DNA of 64,000 nucleotides from Lineus longissimus (lineage: Eukaryota; Nemertea; Pilidiophora; Heteronemertea; Lineidae), in NCBI RefSeq assembly GCF_910592395.1, contig NC_088310.1, forward strand, positions 18,111,501 through 18,175,500. Direction: 5' to 3'. Position numbers and translations under genes: made by a program. Below the pieces are notes generated by a model. That model had not been told where the DNA came from. It saw only the letters and a program-made list of their open reading frames with translations, and searched no databases. This document shows, piece after piece, positions 33,517-45,691 of the stretch; the first letter of the stretch is position 1; every line of letters begins with the position of its first letter.

Positions 33517-34350
33517 TATTCTGACTGGTTTTCTATTCTGTTGCTATGCTTGCACTCCTATTGGCATGGAATCAGGTATATGCCACATAGTCCTGGGTGA
33601 ATCTAAGTTGGTCCTTTCCAGTGATATGTACACTTTATCTTACTGTAGCGTCTTTGGTGCTGGGGGGAAAAAAGTTTTATTGTTTCCTAACAGATGATTT
33701 AAGCTGGTATGAATGAACCAAGCTTCTCCCAGGGCTTGAATGTCTGCTGTTGCATTTTCATTACCCATCAGTTAGCAGGGCATGCGGCTTTGTAACTATC
33801 CAGATAAATACAATAAGTGAGGTTTCCCTCTCCTGTTCTGAGAACCAATTCACCGAGAATGACAACTTTTTGTGTATGACGTCATCAGTTTTAGACAGGT
33901 CTTCACGTTCTCGAAAGCGGATACCATGAATCAGACCATGGAACCAGGTGGCTCCTTAATTTGGAACAGATAATGGCAAATTTTATGGAACACTCGGGCA
34001 TTCACATTAAGTTGAAAACCATGAAAAACTGTCTATCACTGCTGGATTTCGGTTGGGAATGCGAAACCCTTTTCCACATATTCAATAACAGAAAGCCATT
34101 CTCATTGAATTGGTCTGGGAGCAGGAGAGTGAAAACTCACTAATATCAATAATATAAATACAAGTTTGGTAGTGTTGACTATTTTTACATCAAGTAGATT
34201 TCTAAAAGTATGCTGAATAAATGATTATTATTATCAATTACGTTTCTTCGTCTCTGTATTTAGCTGAAGTTAAGATGTGTTTAAGTTGTGGCTTCTAGGG
34301 TTCCAGGACACCCTTTTAAAAGTTCCAGATCACAGCTCTGCTTCAAACTA
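33517..34350 (+). other. ABCB10 3' untranslated region
   Basis: No further coding exon is seen. AATAAA at 34216-34221 is a plausible polyadenylation signal about 700 bp after the stop. Confidence 0.5.
34216..34221 (+). promoter_or_regulatory. Polyadenylation signal (ABCB10)
   Basis: AATAAA hexamer about 700 bp downstream of the stop, in AT-rich sequence. Confidence 0.45.
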
Positions 34351-34531
34351 CAGTGGAACATCCCTTAGTGGACCACTCTCTATCAAGGACAACCTCCCTA
34401 CTAAGAACACTAGTTTTTGTCCCAAATTGGTTGTTTCCATTCATTTTGATCTCTCCAATTAGGACACCTCCCTATTATTGAGGACAGCACTTGTCGGTCC
34501 CAAGGGTGTCTTTAATAGAGAGGTTCTACTG
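34351..34531 (+). mobile_element. TA-flanked pogo-like MITE, copy 5
   Basis: Begins CAGTGGAACATCCC after TA and ends GAGAGGTTCTACTG before TA; about 181 bp. It ends about 50 bp before the 79-bp tandem array. Confidence 0.75.
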
Positions 34532-34581
34532 TATATCAACTTCATTGGAAAGTCTGGTTTGTTGGTTGTCCCAACAACGAC

Positions 34582-35225
34582 CTCTCAATGCATTGGAAAG
34601 ATGTCCCCGCTTATTTTTCTCGAGGCGGGGCACCTTTAGCAGAGATATCATGTTCTTCTATCCATCCACTGGAAAGATGTCCCCGCTTGTTTTTGTCGAG
34701 GCGGGGCACCTTTAGCAGATACATCCTGTACTCCTTCTATCCATCCACTGGAAAGATGTCCCCGCTTGTTTTTGTCGAGGCGTGGCACCTTTAGCAGATA
34801 CATCATGTCCTGCTTCTATCCATCCACTGGAAAGATGTGTCTGCTTGTTTTTGTCGAGGCGGGGCACCTTTAGCAGATACATCATGTCCTCCTTCTATCC
34901 ATCCACTGGAAAGATGTCCCCGCTTGTTTTTGTCAAGGCGGGGCACCTTCAGCAGATACATCATGTCCTCCTTCTATCCATCCACTGGAAAGATGTCCCC
35001 GCTTGTTTTTGTCAAGGCGGGGCACCTTCAGCAGATACATCCTGTCCTCCTTCTATCCATCCACTGGAAAGATGTCCCCGCTTGTTTTTGTCAAGGCGGG
35101 GCACCTTTAGCAGATACATCATGTCCTCCTTCTATCCATCCACTGGAAAGATGTCCCCGCTTGTTTTTGTTGAGGCGGGGCACCTTTAGCAGATACATCC
35201 TGTCCTCCTTCTATCCATCCTCTGC
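34582..35225. repeat. 79-bp tandem repeat, 8 copies
   Basis: The word GGAAAGATGTCCCCGC recurs with its ATGT at 34601, 34677, 34756, 34835, 34914, 34993, 35072 and 35151, a 79-bp period after a first interval of 76. Each unit also carries GAGGCGGGGCACCTTTAGC. The period is not a multiple of three and the open frames across it are fortuitous, so I treat it as a non-coding minisatellite. Confidence 0.92.
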
Positions 35226-35339
35226 GGCCCATTTATGATTACCAGTAACAAGTGAATAAAGTCTTCCCAAAGTCGTGGACGGTTGACCCGTTTTTTTTTG
35301 GGCAACACACTAGCACTATGGAACATGAGGAATGCTGTG

Positions 35340-35488
35340 CAGACACCTCTCCATAAAGGACTCTAGTTTTGGACCCCCCAAGTGGTTGTTTCCAATCAAT
35401 ATGACTTCTCTGATCACAATGCCCCTCTATTAAGGACAGCACTAGTCAGTCTCGAGGCTGTCCTTAATAGAGAGGTTCTACTTCTGTA
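35340..35488 (+). mobile_element. Pogo-like MITE, copy 6 (decayed)
   Basis: Carries the family order of words (AGACACCTCTCC, GACTCTAGTTTTGG, CACTAGTCAGTCTCGAGG, TCCTTAATAGAGAGGTTCTA) but its left terminus is eroded. Confidence 0.55.
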
Positions 35489-35825
35489 AAGGCCAGGAAT
35501 CTTGTAGTTGGAAGACAGCTTTCTTCCTCCACATAAGGCTTTGTCTTGCCCACCAAGAACCCCTTCTTCAACGGACCAAAAGATGGGGAGATGAAGTACT
35601 GCTCTGCATTGGCCATCTGGCGATATGCTGGCCAATTCAATTTTATTGTTAGGAGATGGGGATGAGGGGGGGGGGGGATCTCTGGCAACCTAGCAGCATT
35701 TTAGGACAGTGCAGTCCTTCCAGGATAACATGCCGCCATATTTTGCTTGTTCTCATTGAGAATCTGTTTCAATTTCCAATACTCACAACCATAAAACCAA
35801 ATCTCAAAACAAGACCACAATTTCT

Positions 35826-37604
35826 AGAGAAATCCTTTATTTTTTTACATTAATCATGACCATTATACATGATACATGTACACATAAAGCCAATAGCAGT
35901 TTACTGTATAAGCTATCTACATGTATACTGGAAGTCACAACCCTGTAACCTTAACAGGCTGACTAGTTTGTTAACTTTTGTGTCCTTTCAATCAAACTTT
36001 TAGCCTCAAATGTGCCATTTTTACTGTGACAATAGAATATCCACTCTGTGTAAAACAAAACAATTAGTCGAGAGGGACCTCACCACATGACTGTAAACCA
36101 TTTTTGAAGTCTCACTGTAATAGAATGCACTGAAGTTGACCAAGGATGAACTAAACCCATTTCATATATCATGACAAAGATGTCACAATTGCTACATTGA
36201 ATTGTACTATATGTTATTTTGTATTGTGTTAAGAATCTAAGTGATTGAATACACCAAAAGTAAGGCATTATATAAACACGTAGAAATTCAAAGTAAATGT
36301 ACCAGACACTCTGTGTACTTGACAAAGAAATTGAAACACATAATTTGCAGTTATATTGCGGCCTAAACACTGACCATGGGCCAACAGTAAATCTCAGAAG
36401 AAAGTGAAAATCAAACCACGCTAAGAATCTTCTTTGAAGATTATTAAAACTTTATTCATTTCATGTATGGTAAAACAACCGCTTGCAACAATACGTGTAA
36501 TGTGATAACTTGTAAATCAGGCCAAGAAAAAAGAAGTGGTGAGGTCTTGGTCAACAAACTGTCTTACAATACATTTATTTTTTGGTAAAAGTTACCAGGA
36601 ATACACAATTACTTTTGAAAGGCATTAGATACCGGTGCATTTCTTCCTACACCCGTTTTATCTTATAAACAAAGAATAATTTAGAAACAATTAAATCAAA
36701 AATAACTTCAAGACTCGTAAGAAAATAGAACCTCGAAAGATATGAACTCAAGACAAAGGCACATACTCATACAGCCATTCAAATTTACAACTTGGAAAGG
36801 ACAACTTTTATAAAAAGAACAGCTTTGGTTGTGTAAATATTTGCGCGTACTACTCTACCTTATGGTTTGAGAATGGCAGAAAAAAAAATCGGGGGGTGTA
36901 GCCACATTTCAAAATTTCAGAATTTCAAAAGTTTAGTACACCCCGAAATATTCGCAGCCATTCTATTTCGCAATTTGGTGAAAAGCGGTGGATTGTCTCA
37001 CATGTAAAATGTACCCCGACATTGCTTATCGGGAATCAAGACACATTTCTTATAACGTGACCTCTGATTCTGACAGTTACCCCCTTCCTGAAGGCGAGAC
37101 ATAATATGTACTTCTTGTACTAATATTTTACAATTTACAAACACTACAATGTACATCTTGTCTTTACTTGTCCCAGTGCAGATTTTAATCAGTGACCAAC
37201 AGTTTTTAAAAAGACATGAACTTAGACAACATCCATCTGCACGAAAGATCACTGGTCACTTTATTTAGTCCAGCGACTTGAAAACATAAACAGGAGATGC
37301 TCGCCAACTCCAGGCTTGGGCAAAATTTAATGCAGGAAAATGCTTACTGTACCCAATAATCAAGATTTGTTATTATCCATGTCACTGAGATATCAGCCCA
37401 GCCCAAGTCACCCAATTCTTCCAGTTCATTGAAGTGAATTTTGAGTAACTCTGGCTTTGCACAGTTGAGGTGTAGACGTGTTACTGGATTTCAAACTGAA
37501 TTATTTGACACCAAGGACTGTCTCTACACACAATCATATGGCAAACAAGTATAAACAACTATTTCTATACAATGATAATTGATCTATCCTGACAAAACAC
37601 CTAG
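35826..37604 (-). other. Likely 3' untranslated region of the Kelch gene
   Basis: AT-rich, with no coding exon. Several minus-strand AATAAA signals occur (for example 36456-36451, and one near 37264-37259), so the true end is undecided. A fold-back structure lies at 36869-36963. Confidence 0.4.
36869..36963. repeat. Imperfect fold-back repeat
   Basis: GAATGGCAG and GGGGGGTGTA on the left are inverted as TACACCCC and GCAGCCATTC on the right, with A/T-rich spacers. Confidence 0.5.
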
Positions 37605-40600
37605 TCAAATAAGATCTTGGTTCAAGGTTTCAGATAGTTTTAGTACCGAGTAGCCCACTCCCGTCATGCTTTGGGGAAGGGCACCAACAGTTTCCCACGT
37701 ACCGGTGATGAGATCGTAACGAGATACCATTTTCTGTCCTGTTTTTGTCTGTACATTGTAGCCACCCAGCACGTATATAGAATCATGATACACCACACAT
37801 GAGGCTTCTTTATGTGATAAAGACAGCGGTGCAATCAGCGTCCATTGCGCCGTTTCCGGATCATAACACTCGGACACCATGACAGGGAGCGCCTGATGAT
37901 TCGCGTTCAAGCTACAACCGCCGAAAACGTAGAATTTCTCCCTCGTAACACACATGACGTGCCAGCCTCTCTGGGTATGCATCGGTTCCATGTCCTCCCA
38001 GTGATTGTGAGCTGGATCGTAGCGCTGCATATCCGCCGTAAAGTTATTGTTACTGTAACCACCGGTGATGTACAGAAAGTTCCCAAAGACGACTCCGGCA
38101 TGGGCATGGCACACTGCTGGCAGCGATGTGATCGTTTCCCACGAGTTTTCCGCAGGATCGTAAACTTCGGCCGTAGCCAAACTGCCATCTTTCTGCTTAC
38201 CACCGATTGAGTATATCTTATTGTCTAGCACCCCAGCGAAGAAATATGCACGTTTGTACAACATTGGGGTGACCTGGAGCCAAGTTTCAAAACGCGTATC
38301 AAACCTCAGCACAGAGTTGACAGCGGATTCGCCGTGGGCGCATTGTGTTGAGCAACCTCCCAGGACGTAGAGGTAATTATTAAACACAACCACTTGTGTG
38401 TGACTCAAAGCACTCGGTAAGTTCACAAACCATTTCCTATTCATTAGGCTATCTGCGGTGACATTCGCGTCAAATACGTGGATTTCATTGGACAAGCCAG
38501 GGTGGGGATGGATCTCCCGTCCGCCAACACTCACCACCCTCTCAACGTAGGCTCGCATTGCCATATCCGGCCCCGCTTTCAGGGGCTGGGAATGCGGCAC
38601 CACGTGATAATTCAAGGCATCCAGGACCATCTGGCGTAACTCCGATGTGTTCATCATGGTATCAACTTTTTGCACATAATGAACTAAATCTGTTGGTTCT
38701 ATCAACAGAAATCGGATCTCTTTCATGAGAGGTATTGCATTTTGCTCTCTTGTTTTCTCCTGTTTGATCCATTCCCAGACAACCTCAAATAAATCAATCT
38801 CCTGTATTTTCATCGAATTGCACATGACGCAGCTGTGCATTTGCTCAAATGTTAGGTAATGTAAATTGCCATCGCGGGCGATCTGAAGAAGATTTTTGGC
38901 AATGAACTGGTCTATTTGAAGTAATGCATTGTTCATGTTATACAACTTAGCTGTATTGATAAAATCGTAAAAGTTTGTCGTAGTCATACCACTCAAGAAG
39001 TTGCGTTCACAAAATTCAATCACAGCGGTGGCCTGCAGATGGGTGGCTGCAGCGATGACGTCAAAAATGTCGTCTGCCTCTAGCTTTGTTGTTGATGTAT
39101 AGATGACCTCAAGGACTTTCTCCAAACCTTTGGCCGTGACTCCTTTCAGTTCGATCTCTCGTTGGTTGCTTTCTTTCATTCCACTTGTAAACATGGAGCG
39201 AAAATAGTCGGAGCATGACACCAAAATGACTTTATGGACATCAAATTTCTGACCTGAAAATATCACAAAGTTATGATATACAGAGGAACCCCGGTAACAC
39301 GACCACCCAAGGGACTAAGCCGAAGTGGTCGTGTTACCGGGGTGGTCGCGTTAGTGAATTTAAGAATGATAAGTAGGTTTTCCCGCCAAAACATCGTCCT
39401 GGCAGATATGCTGTGTGTACATTGACATGCATTAATGACTACGCCACCGGGTGATTCGATAATTTTGTGTGTATATTACGAATAAAAAATCATTTTCTTG
39501 AGTGTTTTGCGTTTAATTTACAACTTATGTAAATGAGTAAATAAACTGACGAGAGCTAATTAGACCAAACATTACATTAAAACTTGAGCATGCTAATTAG
39601 AGCAAGCATGTTATTCACACCATCGGCAGCTGCCCTTCTTGATGTCAAGCTAATATTCCCGCTAACATTGAGAGAGGTGATGTGAGAAGATGTTGAGAAT
39701 TCTTCCTGATGTCTTCCTGCTTTAACTTCAGCCAATTTGAACTGGTTCTGATTAAATCATCTTTTTAAAAACGTATTTTATCAATATTACGACGTAGTAA
39801 GCATTCTTTACTTTGAGTATTGGTACTCTTACTAATCAACATGATTTATTTGTCCTAAAAACTACGTGCGCATGCCTCTTGACATCATTTAATACTAAAT
39901 GATGAAAACAAACCGTGAGTCGAAAAGAAAGTTTATTCTTCATTTTATTTGCGCTTACATTTGATCAAACTCACTCACACATCATTTATTTTCATATGGA
40001 TTCCCATGGTCATTGTGTTCGAGGTGCTAACTATCAACACGGATTTGCGAGAAGGTGCCAATTGATACGATGCGGTCATGGTTGATTACGGCAATTAGGC
40101 CTCATGGTCGCGTTAGCGGGGTTAATTTGCAGTTTGGGACCGACCAAGCTGGTGGTCGCGGTTTGGGTACCGGGGTGGTCGTGTTAGCGAGGGCCAGTTA
40201 ATGGGAATTAGAGAGAAAACCATTCGGGACCGGAGAATTTTGGTCGTGTTCGCGGGGTGGTCGCGTTACTGAGGTGGTCGCCGACCGGGGTTCCACTGTA
40301 GTCAACAACTAACAACGTCATACAACAATTTTTTACCAATGTATAGAACTCGCCTTGTTTTTTTAAACCAACGTATAGACCTCGCCATGTTGGGTTCAAA
40401 AGCCAACTAATTCACTTGGGCTCGCCCTGTAGAGGACATATCAGCAACCAGACCAGGCTTCGAACCACGCCAGAGGAGTGGCATCTCCCCTAGCGGACAC
40501 CTCTATGATGACAAGGACAACCTCTCTGTTCAGGACACTGGTTTGGGTCCCAAATTTGTTGTTTCCCTTCGATTTGACCTCTCTAATCAGGACACCTCTC

Positions 40601-40872
40601 TATTGAGGACAGTACTTGTCAGTCCTGAGAGTGTCCTCAACAGAGAGGTTCCACTGTACTTGTAACTATCTGTAAACTAAATTTATTCACTTACCTTCAG
40701 CGATGAGTGAGACGTCACAGAGGATCTTTTCACTGCGCAGCATGTTGAGTCCCGATAACATTTTGACGCCATGGTCCCTGCTCCCCTCCAGCGATGACTG
40801 AGTCTGCTTGTTGTCATCAGCCATGTTGGAATCGCGCCTAGGCCTCTTCGCAGCAATTCCGTCGTCACTCAT
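37605..40872 (-). CDS. BTB-BACK-Kelch (kelch-like) protein, two exons
   Basis: Exons 40872-40695 and 39253-37605 join in phase to give 608 aa. The start at 40872 (MSDDGIAAKRPRR) is the first in-frame ATG of the exon. The BTB domain spans roughly residues 50-160 (LCDVSLIAEGQKFDVHK, SCSDYFRSMFTSGM). BACK follows to about 270, and six Kelch blades carry the Gly-Gly signatures VSVGGRE, YVLGGCS, YSIGGKQ, YITGGYS, YVFGGCS and YVLGGYN. Such proteins are substrate receptors of Cullin-3 ubiquitin ligases: BTB/BACK bind CUL3 and the propeller binds the target. Overall similarity looks closest to the KLHL9/13-KLHL26 group, but I do not assign a subfamily. The N-terminus is basic (AAKRPRRDS), possibly nuclear. 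The single intron holds a pogo-like element and another MITE. Confidence 0.88.
39281..40298. mobile_element. Pogo/Tigger-like non-autonomous element, 1.0 kb
   Basis: The ends are inverted: CAGAGGAACCCCGG after TA at the left, and CCGGGGTTCCACTG before TA at the right. Both subterminal regions are filled with repeated GGTGGTCGCGTTA-type words in both orientations. No transposase frame is present. It lies in the single intron of the Kelch gene, starting 27 bp from the acceptor. Confidence 0.72.
40477..40656 (+). mobile_element. Pogo-like MITE, copy 7
   Basis: The left end is slightly eroded (AGTGGCATCTCCCCTAGCGG); the right end is CAGAGAGGTTCCACTG before TA. Intron of the Kelch gene, 38 bp from the exon-1 donor. 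Confidence 0.7.
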
Positions 40873-41899
40873 GAATTTCCGTAACAATGGTAAGCTGCCA
40901 CCAGCCAGTCAAGACATTAGACCTCCTCATGCACCTGGAAAAAAAGATGTAGGCCTATGTAGTCCTTGCATTGCAAACAAAATATTGGTTGATTTCGACA
41001 TAGGCCTAGAACACTACACAGTACACACACACAGTCACAGGCCTGAAGCCTAAAGTAGGTAGGATATCAGGCTAAACTCCCATAAAACAATGGAATAAGC
41101 CAGGAAAGGAGATATCACATGCATTGTATGTTGGTGTATACTGCATGTAGGCCTACTGTAGTCTGTGATGTGCTGGCGGCCGGCTGTCATGGCTGTGACT
41201 ATCATACAGTGAACACACATACAGACTACAGTACACGACACAGTGTACTAGTGTATGTTCACGAAACTGGGAGGCCAAATACAGGTTTAATTATGAAATA
41301 TCCCCAAAACACCTTGGCCTTACATTGAGCGCTATGTGAATGCTTTGCTTCCTGAAACTCTACATTTATTTATTTCTTCTCTTTGAGCCTAATTAGTGGC
41401 AGAAATTTCATAAATATACAATGAATTTCAGAGCAAATCTCGGTAGACAAGGAAGCGACATTTTGGGGAAGTGATGTCATTTGTACATCTGAGCATGCGT
41501 ATTTGAAACGGAAACCCGCGGAAAAACAAACTGCAGTTTTTGCATTTTTCTCCAAAAAAGACATTATATTCGGCAACTGAAGCTTATGATTTCCATATAT
41601 TGCAGTGTTTTGTATACTTTTTTCCCCTAAGATCACGTAAGGCTATTTGTATTGAATAATAATTGTTGCAAATTCAAAGAAAACGCGCTTGAATGTTGAT
41701 GTTTTCTTTCTATAATTTCAGAGCAGACGGAGCAGAGGAGGAAACGTGATGACGTCATACATGTCATATCATGCATGGGGTTGAGTCATTTCATTCCGAC
41801 CACAACCACATACTGACGAAATCAGGGTTGACCCTAAGAAGACACTCCCCCTCCTGGTCTCAGCTCAGTCGCTGACATAACTTAAACAATAGATTTAGA
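40873..41899. other. Kelch gene 5' flank and intergenic
   Basis: No coding exon is supported. The sequence holds several TAGGCCTA-type palindromic words and AC/CA-rich stretches. The promoter of the Kelch gene is presumably here, but no TATA box is convincing. Confidence 0.4.
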
Positions 41900-42056
41900 G
41901 GCCCTCGCACCAGGCGGAGGAAGTCATTGCGGGCCCAAACAAACCTAAATATAGGCACAACGAACAAAAGATCATGTGGTGTGTGACCATGCGGGCTTTT
42001 GTTTGCTGCTTGTTCGTTGTGGCCTTCAGTGGCTTCCTCCGCCTGGTGTGAGGGCC
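41900..42056. repeat. Fold-back repeat with nested inverted words
   Basis: The 24-bp arm GGCCCTCGCACCAGGCGG... at 41900-41923 is inverted, with one mismatch, at 42033-42056. Inside it the word GCACAACGAACAAAAG is also inverted as CTTGTTCGTTGTGGCC, so most of the 157 bp can fold. Non-coding. Confidence 0.7.
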
Positions 42057-42227
42057 AATGTCAATCGCATGCTCAATCAGCCTCGGCGTCGCATGCATCG
42101 CTGTGCAACAATATCCAGTCTCGCAGTTGTTATAATTATCTTGCAGACCTGTGAAAAAACAACTGCAAACTCTTTCAAAGTGCGCAATAGTATACAAACT
42201 TTCTGATACGGAGTGCCATTTCTACTA

Positions 42228-42423
42228 CAGTAGAACCTCTCTATTAAGGACACCCTCGGGACTGACAAATGCTGTCCTAAATAGAGAGGTGTCCTGATTA
42301 GACTTGCAGTGAATTAGACGGGTCAATTGAATGAAAACCACCACTTTGGGACCAAAACCAGTGTCCTTGATACTAGAGAAGTTGTCCTTAATAGAGAGGT
42401 GTCCGCTAAGGGAGGTTCTATTG
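42228..42423 (-). mobile_element. TA-flanked pogo-like MITE, copy 8
   Basis: Begins CAGTAGAACCTCTCTATT after TA and ends GGGAGGTTCTATTG, i.e. reverse orientation to copy 1. About 196 bp, with a small internal insertion. Confidence 0.72.
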
Positions 42424-43123
42424 TGCTATCCATCCTGTTAGCCTATCCATACAAATGATATATGATAAGGACATACTATTACCCAGAGGTATGGTACAGC
42501 AACCAAGGTTGACAGTTGACTGGGATTCTGACTTGAATGGTGATGCACGTCTGAACCTTGGCCAATAAGGGGAGAGGTCTCTGGGAAGTGCAGGGCTAGA
42601 TTCCTTAGCATGCATAAACCCCTCATTTCTTCAGGCTGTCTACGGTATTGCAGTGTGCATATATGTATGGAATTTTAAAATGTAGTTAATAAGCCCTTAG
42701 GATATACTTCCAAAACCTAAAAAAAGCTCCTTGTCACTGCGTCTAGAGCAGTAAGTGTTTTCCTAGCAATGCTAGTGCCACTCCCCTAAGTTTGGCTTAG
42801 TTTCCCGCCCTGCTGTATTGCACCTGGTGTTGTGGAAGACACTAACAGAGTTTTGTGTATTTTCATTTTCATTTCATGGTGTGGTGAACTCCAGTTGCCT
42901 GTGAAAAGGTTGATAACAAAATTGCCGTAGGTCCATGTATTTTCACAATCGTCATTGAACAAACTTCAGTGTCTTCGGGACGTGCATGAGTTAGTGAAGC
43001 TTGAAAACATTTTCCCTTGAAGCTGCGTACTGAATGTCTTTCTACAGCATGTCAATGATATTGAGAGTATTGAATTATATTTTGTTTTCTTATATTTCAC
43101 TCAGGACACTTTCATCTGCCGTC
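42424..43123. other. Intergenic / LRR1 5' flank
   Basis: No coding exon is supported. A CAG at 43102-43104, in a TTTCACTCAG context, may be the acceptor of an exon that carries the LRR1 start codon behind a non-coding first exon. Confidence 0.35.
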
Positions 43124-45175
43124 ATGAGGTTGACCTGTGACTTTGATGTGAGCGATCGTCTGCTGCCTTCGTTCAACATGAAGAACAAGAATCGTGCTGT
43201 CCGAGCTCAGCTGTCCGTTGGGTGTAAACCTGGTACGCCACAGCCCTGTCAGGAGGAGAAGGCCATATATCTGTTGGTCTGCACAGCAAAGAACCGTGCT
43301 GGCAACAAGTATCAAGTGAGTCCAAAATGTAATCTCTGTAACAGGGTCCATACATGTTATATATAAAGGTATTCTATGCATTGTAATAGGATTAGATAGG
43401 ATTAGCACAGGTCATTATAATCTTGCAATGTTGTTGAAATTTGGAGTTGCTAATTCTATGCATGGATTACCAGTATTTTGGGAATCTGTGTAGTCCCATT
43501 GATTTCTCACAGTCGTAGGATCATGAAAGTCAATGGAAAAATGTCGATATTATTTGTGTAGTTCCTTATATTCACCAAGTCTAAATCTTGGCAAACGTTC
43601 TCCTGATGTTAGTACAAAGTTGTGTAATCATCTTCTGTTGCTCGAAACTTGTTGTAAAATCCAGAGTACAGACTCCTTGTTTAAACCGGCTGATGGAGTC
43701 AATATCACCAGATCTCATTAAAAGAAGATCTTTTACACTCCAGCTCCGGAACAACATTGAAAACTTCTTCACCAGATTCATCAATGAAGGAAAAGCAACC
43801 ATCAGATTGAAAAAACCCGAGCACGATTTAATCCTCAGCAAGGTATGAAGAAAATGTCAACTTCAGGGCATGCTTGCAAAATTATTTGATAATTTTTAGC
43901 ATGATTTTCAATCTAAGCTGTTTTATCATCAACTTGATGGAGTTTTACATGTAATAAGGAAATCTATGTTCAATAAAAGGAATCTTATATACAGTAGAAC
44001 CTCTCTATCAAGGACACCTTTTGCATGGTTGCACTTAAATTTATTGGTATAATCTCCATTTCAGGCTGATCCCCTAATCCTCAAGAGTTTCCTCTCTATA
44101 GTTCGTATGGCTTCTCTTGGTAAACCTCTAGATCGAGGTGCCCTGTCCACTCTGGCTCCCGCCTCGGCCAAGCAAGTCGAAAAACCGAAATCCAAGATGG
44201 CGGTCTTAAAGAGAAAGGATTACCCTGTCAAAGACGGCTTTCCAAAAACTCTTGAACAACTCGCAGTAAACAGTTGCAATCTTCGTCGATTTGACAACAG
44301 AATGTTACAGTTGAAAAGCTTGAGGATTCTTGACTTGAGTTGTAATGTTATCGAGTCTTTGCCCTCAGATTTGGGGAAGCTAGCCACTCTGAATGAATTA
44401 AGACTTTGTGATAACAAAATAAGTGATTTTCCAGTAAGCCTGATGCAAGGCAGCCTTCAGACATCCCTGCATGTTTTGGATTTGCGTCAAAACAAGATCA
44501 AAGGACTCAATCCCATGTTTTCTAATCTCTGCAACTTAGTCAATTTAAAACTCGATCAAAATGAACTCGTGTGCCTCCCTCCTACTATTGGGAAATTACG
44601 ATCCCTGAAATATTTGACTGCCAGTAAAAACAAACTGAAACTTCTGCCAGCAGACTTTGCAAAACTGAGTTTGGAAAATGTGGACCTGTTTGGCAATGAC
44701 TTTGTGAAGGATGAATCGACAGATGTGACCGACAGGCTGGGATTCCCGACTATGGTTGAGTGTGCAGCAAGAGCCATCAAGAAACTGAGGTGAGTTGGCT
44801 AGGTTGATTGATAGTCCTGAACAGTTTACTTTTTTTTCAGGAATTTGACTTGTGCTCATGACTCTTTATCAGCTATCTTGTTTCAAATTAAATTTTCTCC
44901 CTCATTTCAGAATACCTTACACGATGGAAGACGTCCCAGCTGATTTATATCGCTATCTCGACTCGGGTAAAGTGTGCGTCTGTGGACAATGGTGCTTCAG
45001 GTCGTTTGCTAGATTCTTGAACCAAATCGATCTACGTCTTCTCTCGCATACTGTTGTTGGTTTAGATAACACAGGAACGACGTACGCTCCTCTTGAAGGC
45101 TTCCTGTGTTCCCAAGTGTGCTTGAATAAGTACTCTGCCAACCCGTCTGCCTTTTGGAAATTGGCGTCACGATGA
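43124..45175 (+). CDS. LRR1: Leucine-rich repeat protein 1 (LRR1/PPIL5-like), 4 exons
   Basis: Exons 43124-43315, 43744-43842, 44065-44789 and 44911-45175 join in phase to 426 aa. The start is MRLTCDFDVSDRLLP. The N-terminal domain (IENFFTRFINEGKATIRLKKP) matches the conserved LRR1 head. Exon 3 holds about six LRRs (LRILDLSCNVIESLPSDLG, LHVLDLRQNKIKGL, LVNLKLDQNELVCLPP). The C-terminal region has IPYTMEDVPADL and a Cys-rich segment (GKVCVCGQWC, FLCSQVC), also found in vertebrate LRR1. LRR1 is the Cullin-2 substrate receptor that removes the CMG helicase from chromatin at replication termination. Length is close to the human protein (414 aa). Nothing appears broken. The neighbouring Kelch gene also encodes a ubiquitin-ligase receptor, on the other strand. 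Confidence 0.9.
43992..44024 (-). mobile_element. Pogo-like MITE terminus only (copy 9)
   Basis: CAGTAGAACCTCTCTATC followed by AAGGACACC, after TA. The rest of the element is absent. LRR1 intron 2. Confidence 0.55.
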
Positions 45176-45691
45176 AGACATCTAATCTGTTGTTGACTTA
45201 ATTAAAAGGTAATTTGCATGCGGATGATTCATTTTGCATGACTTTCATGGGAAAATATCAGACGCTACAAAGGATTATACTCAAAAACATCAACTTTTGT
45301 TTATATTCTGAGTGGCAGCACCACAGCTTTTTTGCTACTTTGAACCGGGAAATAGTTGCCGCTATTATATTTTGCAGTTTTGTTACATTGCAACGTCGAG
45401 TTTGACGTATTTTTCATTTCGCATTTTGACAACCATTTAACAGTTGTTTCTATTATTTTGTTCTGTGCAGCGTTTTTTACATTTTCCCTTATTTTGTTGG
45501 TCTCCGAAAAGGCCAAATTAAAAACACATGCAATATTTTCCCAGTTAAAAGTATATTTCAATCAGGTAGTGCTGCTACTTTGAATGTGGTGACTACTTCT
45601 GACTTTGTTTTCATTCAGAATTTTGCTTAAGGAATTAACACCGCATTTTCTGTTTCATTAGAAAACTCTGTTGAAACTAATTTTGCATGTA

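Noticed and set aside
34491-35238. Overlapping open frames (SFYPSTGKMSPLVF-type repeats) as a repeat protein
   Set aside because: The 79-bp period is not a multiple of three, so each frame is just a different view of one non-coding tandem array; no splice sites, start context or domain support a gene.
37845-38210. 121-codon frame opposite the Kelch gene
   Set aside because: Antisense shadow of the Kelch propeller coding sequence.
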